Shown piece after piece: positions 6,923 to 7,400 of a stretch of DNA of 7,400 nt; positions within the stretch are counted from its first letter, which is position 1, and every line of letters begins with the position of its first letter. A program made the position numbers and the translations under genes. Source of the DNA: Opitutales bacterium (GTDB lineage Bacteria > Verrucomicrobiota > Verrucomicrobiia > Opitutales > Oceanipulchritudinaceae); the NCBI GenBank assembly GCA_007123395.1, contig SKLD01000350.1, forward strand, positions 1-7,400, written 5' to 3'. The notes beneath the pieces were generated by a model that saw nothing but the letters and a program-made list of their open reading frames with translations, was not told the DNA's origin and searched no databases.

Positions 6923-7400
6923 CTCGCCCCCGGTGTTGCCGTTGATCTCCCCGCTGGCGCGACCGGAGGCCGCGACCGAGCGCCCGTCCAGTTCGCGCTG
7001 TAGGATCTGCTGCATTTCGCGCACCTTTGCGGGGAAGCGCCAGGCAAGGTTGTTTTCCTCGCGCGGGTCTTCCGGGAGGTAGAAGAGAGCACCGGGCTCT
7101 CCGATACGTTCCTGATGGAATTGGCCCGTCTCCCCGCGGGTAGTGACAATGCCGGGCGGGATGAACTTCCACGGACCCTTGCGCAGGGCGCGGGTACGCA
7201 CGCCCTGTTGCACGACATGGTCGCGCCCGACATCGGAGTGCCCGAGGAGGAGGTCGGAGAGATCGATCCCGTCCGTTCCCGCGCCTAGGGGCACGTCCGC
7301 TCCGGCGATGGCGGATAGCGAGGCAAGGAGATCGACTTGGCTGAAGATGGCCTCCGTTATGCCGGGTTGAATCGTTCCAGGCCATGAGACGATAAAGGGC
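6920..7400 (-). CDS. Sulfatase, C-terminal 159 residues only (N-terminus beyond the window)
   Basis: The frame is open from the window edge to the TGA at 6920-6922. The first visible residues, PFIVSWPGTIQPG, correspond to PFFVTWPAAIPGG at 308-320 in the neighbouring sulfatase. They are followed by a typical sulfatase C-terminal subdomain: SQVDLLASLSAIAG, then GIDLSDLLLG, then RTRALRKGPWKFI, and ALFYLPEDPREENNLA, the usual ending that describes the last strands and helix of the fold. The catalytic cysteine motif and metal ligands lie outside the window, so activity cannot be judged. An internal GTG (7292-7294) is not the start, because sulfatase-like sequence continues upstream of it. The gene is a different copy from its neighbour, with clearly diverged sequence, and probably attacks another sulfate position of the same glycan; that is inference. 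Confidence 0.9.
   Translation of the reverse strand, partial: PFIVSWPGTIQPGITEAIFSQVDLLASLSAIAGADVPLGAGTDGIDLSDLLLGHSDVGRDHVVQQGVRTRALRKGPWKFIPPGIVTTRGETGQFHQERIGEPGALFYLPEDPREENNLAWRFPAKVREMQQILQRELDGRSVAASGRASGEINGNTGGE

Noticed and set aside
6921..7385. N-terminal extension of the complete sulfatase frame by 155 residues
   Set aside because: It overlaps the upstream sulfatase's coding sequence, is low-complexity arginine/proline-rich, and would bury the signal peptide that begins at 6920.

Overview
The window is a single co-directional gene block on the minus strand, read from position 7400 down to 1. It carries four protein genes: the C-terminal part of a sulfatase (6920-7400, cut by the window edge), a complete secreted sulfatase (5475-6920), a very large secreted glycoside hydrolase made of two successive GH50 (beta-agarase family) units (1336-5451), and a sugar:cation symporter of the GPH family (1-1319, C-terminus cut by the window edge). 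Junctions are tight: a TGATG stop/start overlap between the sulfatases, 23 nt (or a 4-nt ATGA overlap, depending on the start) before the hydrolase, and 16 nt holding a clear Shine-Dalgarno sequence before the transporter. No gap is long enough for an internal promoter or terminator, so this looks like one operon whose promoter lies beyond position 7400.

The genes make a coherent catabolic unit for a sulfated galactan. The exported sulfatases would remove sulfate esters. The exported GH50 protein would cleave beta-linkages of an agar-type backbone. The GPH symporter would import the released sugar or oligosaccharide. The best guess for the substrate is an agaran or porphyran-like red-algal polysaccharide; this rests on family knowledge, not on anything that proves the substrate.

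The organism is probably a marine or other aquatic bacterium with a GC-rich genome. Sulfatases with Sec-type signals, a GH50 enzyme and a GPH symporter, without SusC/SusD genes in view, suggest the Planctomycetota/Verrucomicrobiota group more than Bacteroidota. That is inference from gene content only.

The most unusual item is the 1371-residue hydrolase. It contains two complete copies of the sandwich-plus-barrel GH50 architecture, where typical members have one. Each copy keeps both predicted catalytic glutamates, but the substrate-side loops have diverged. No RNA genes, mobile elements, CRISPR arrays or intergenic stretches over 30 bases were seen.
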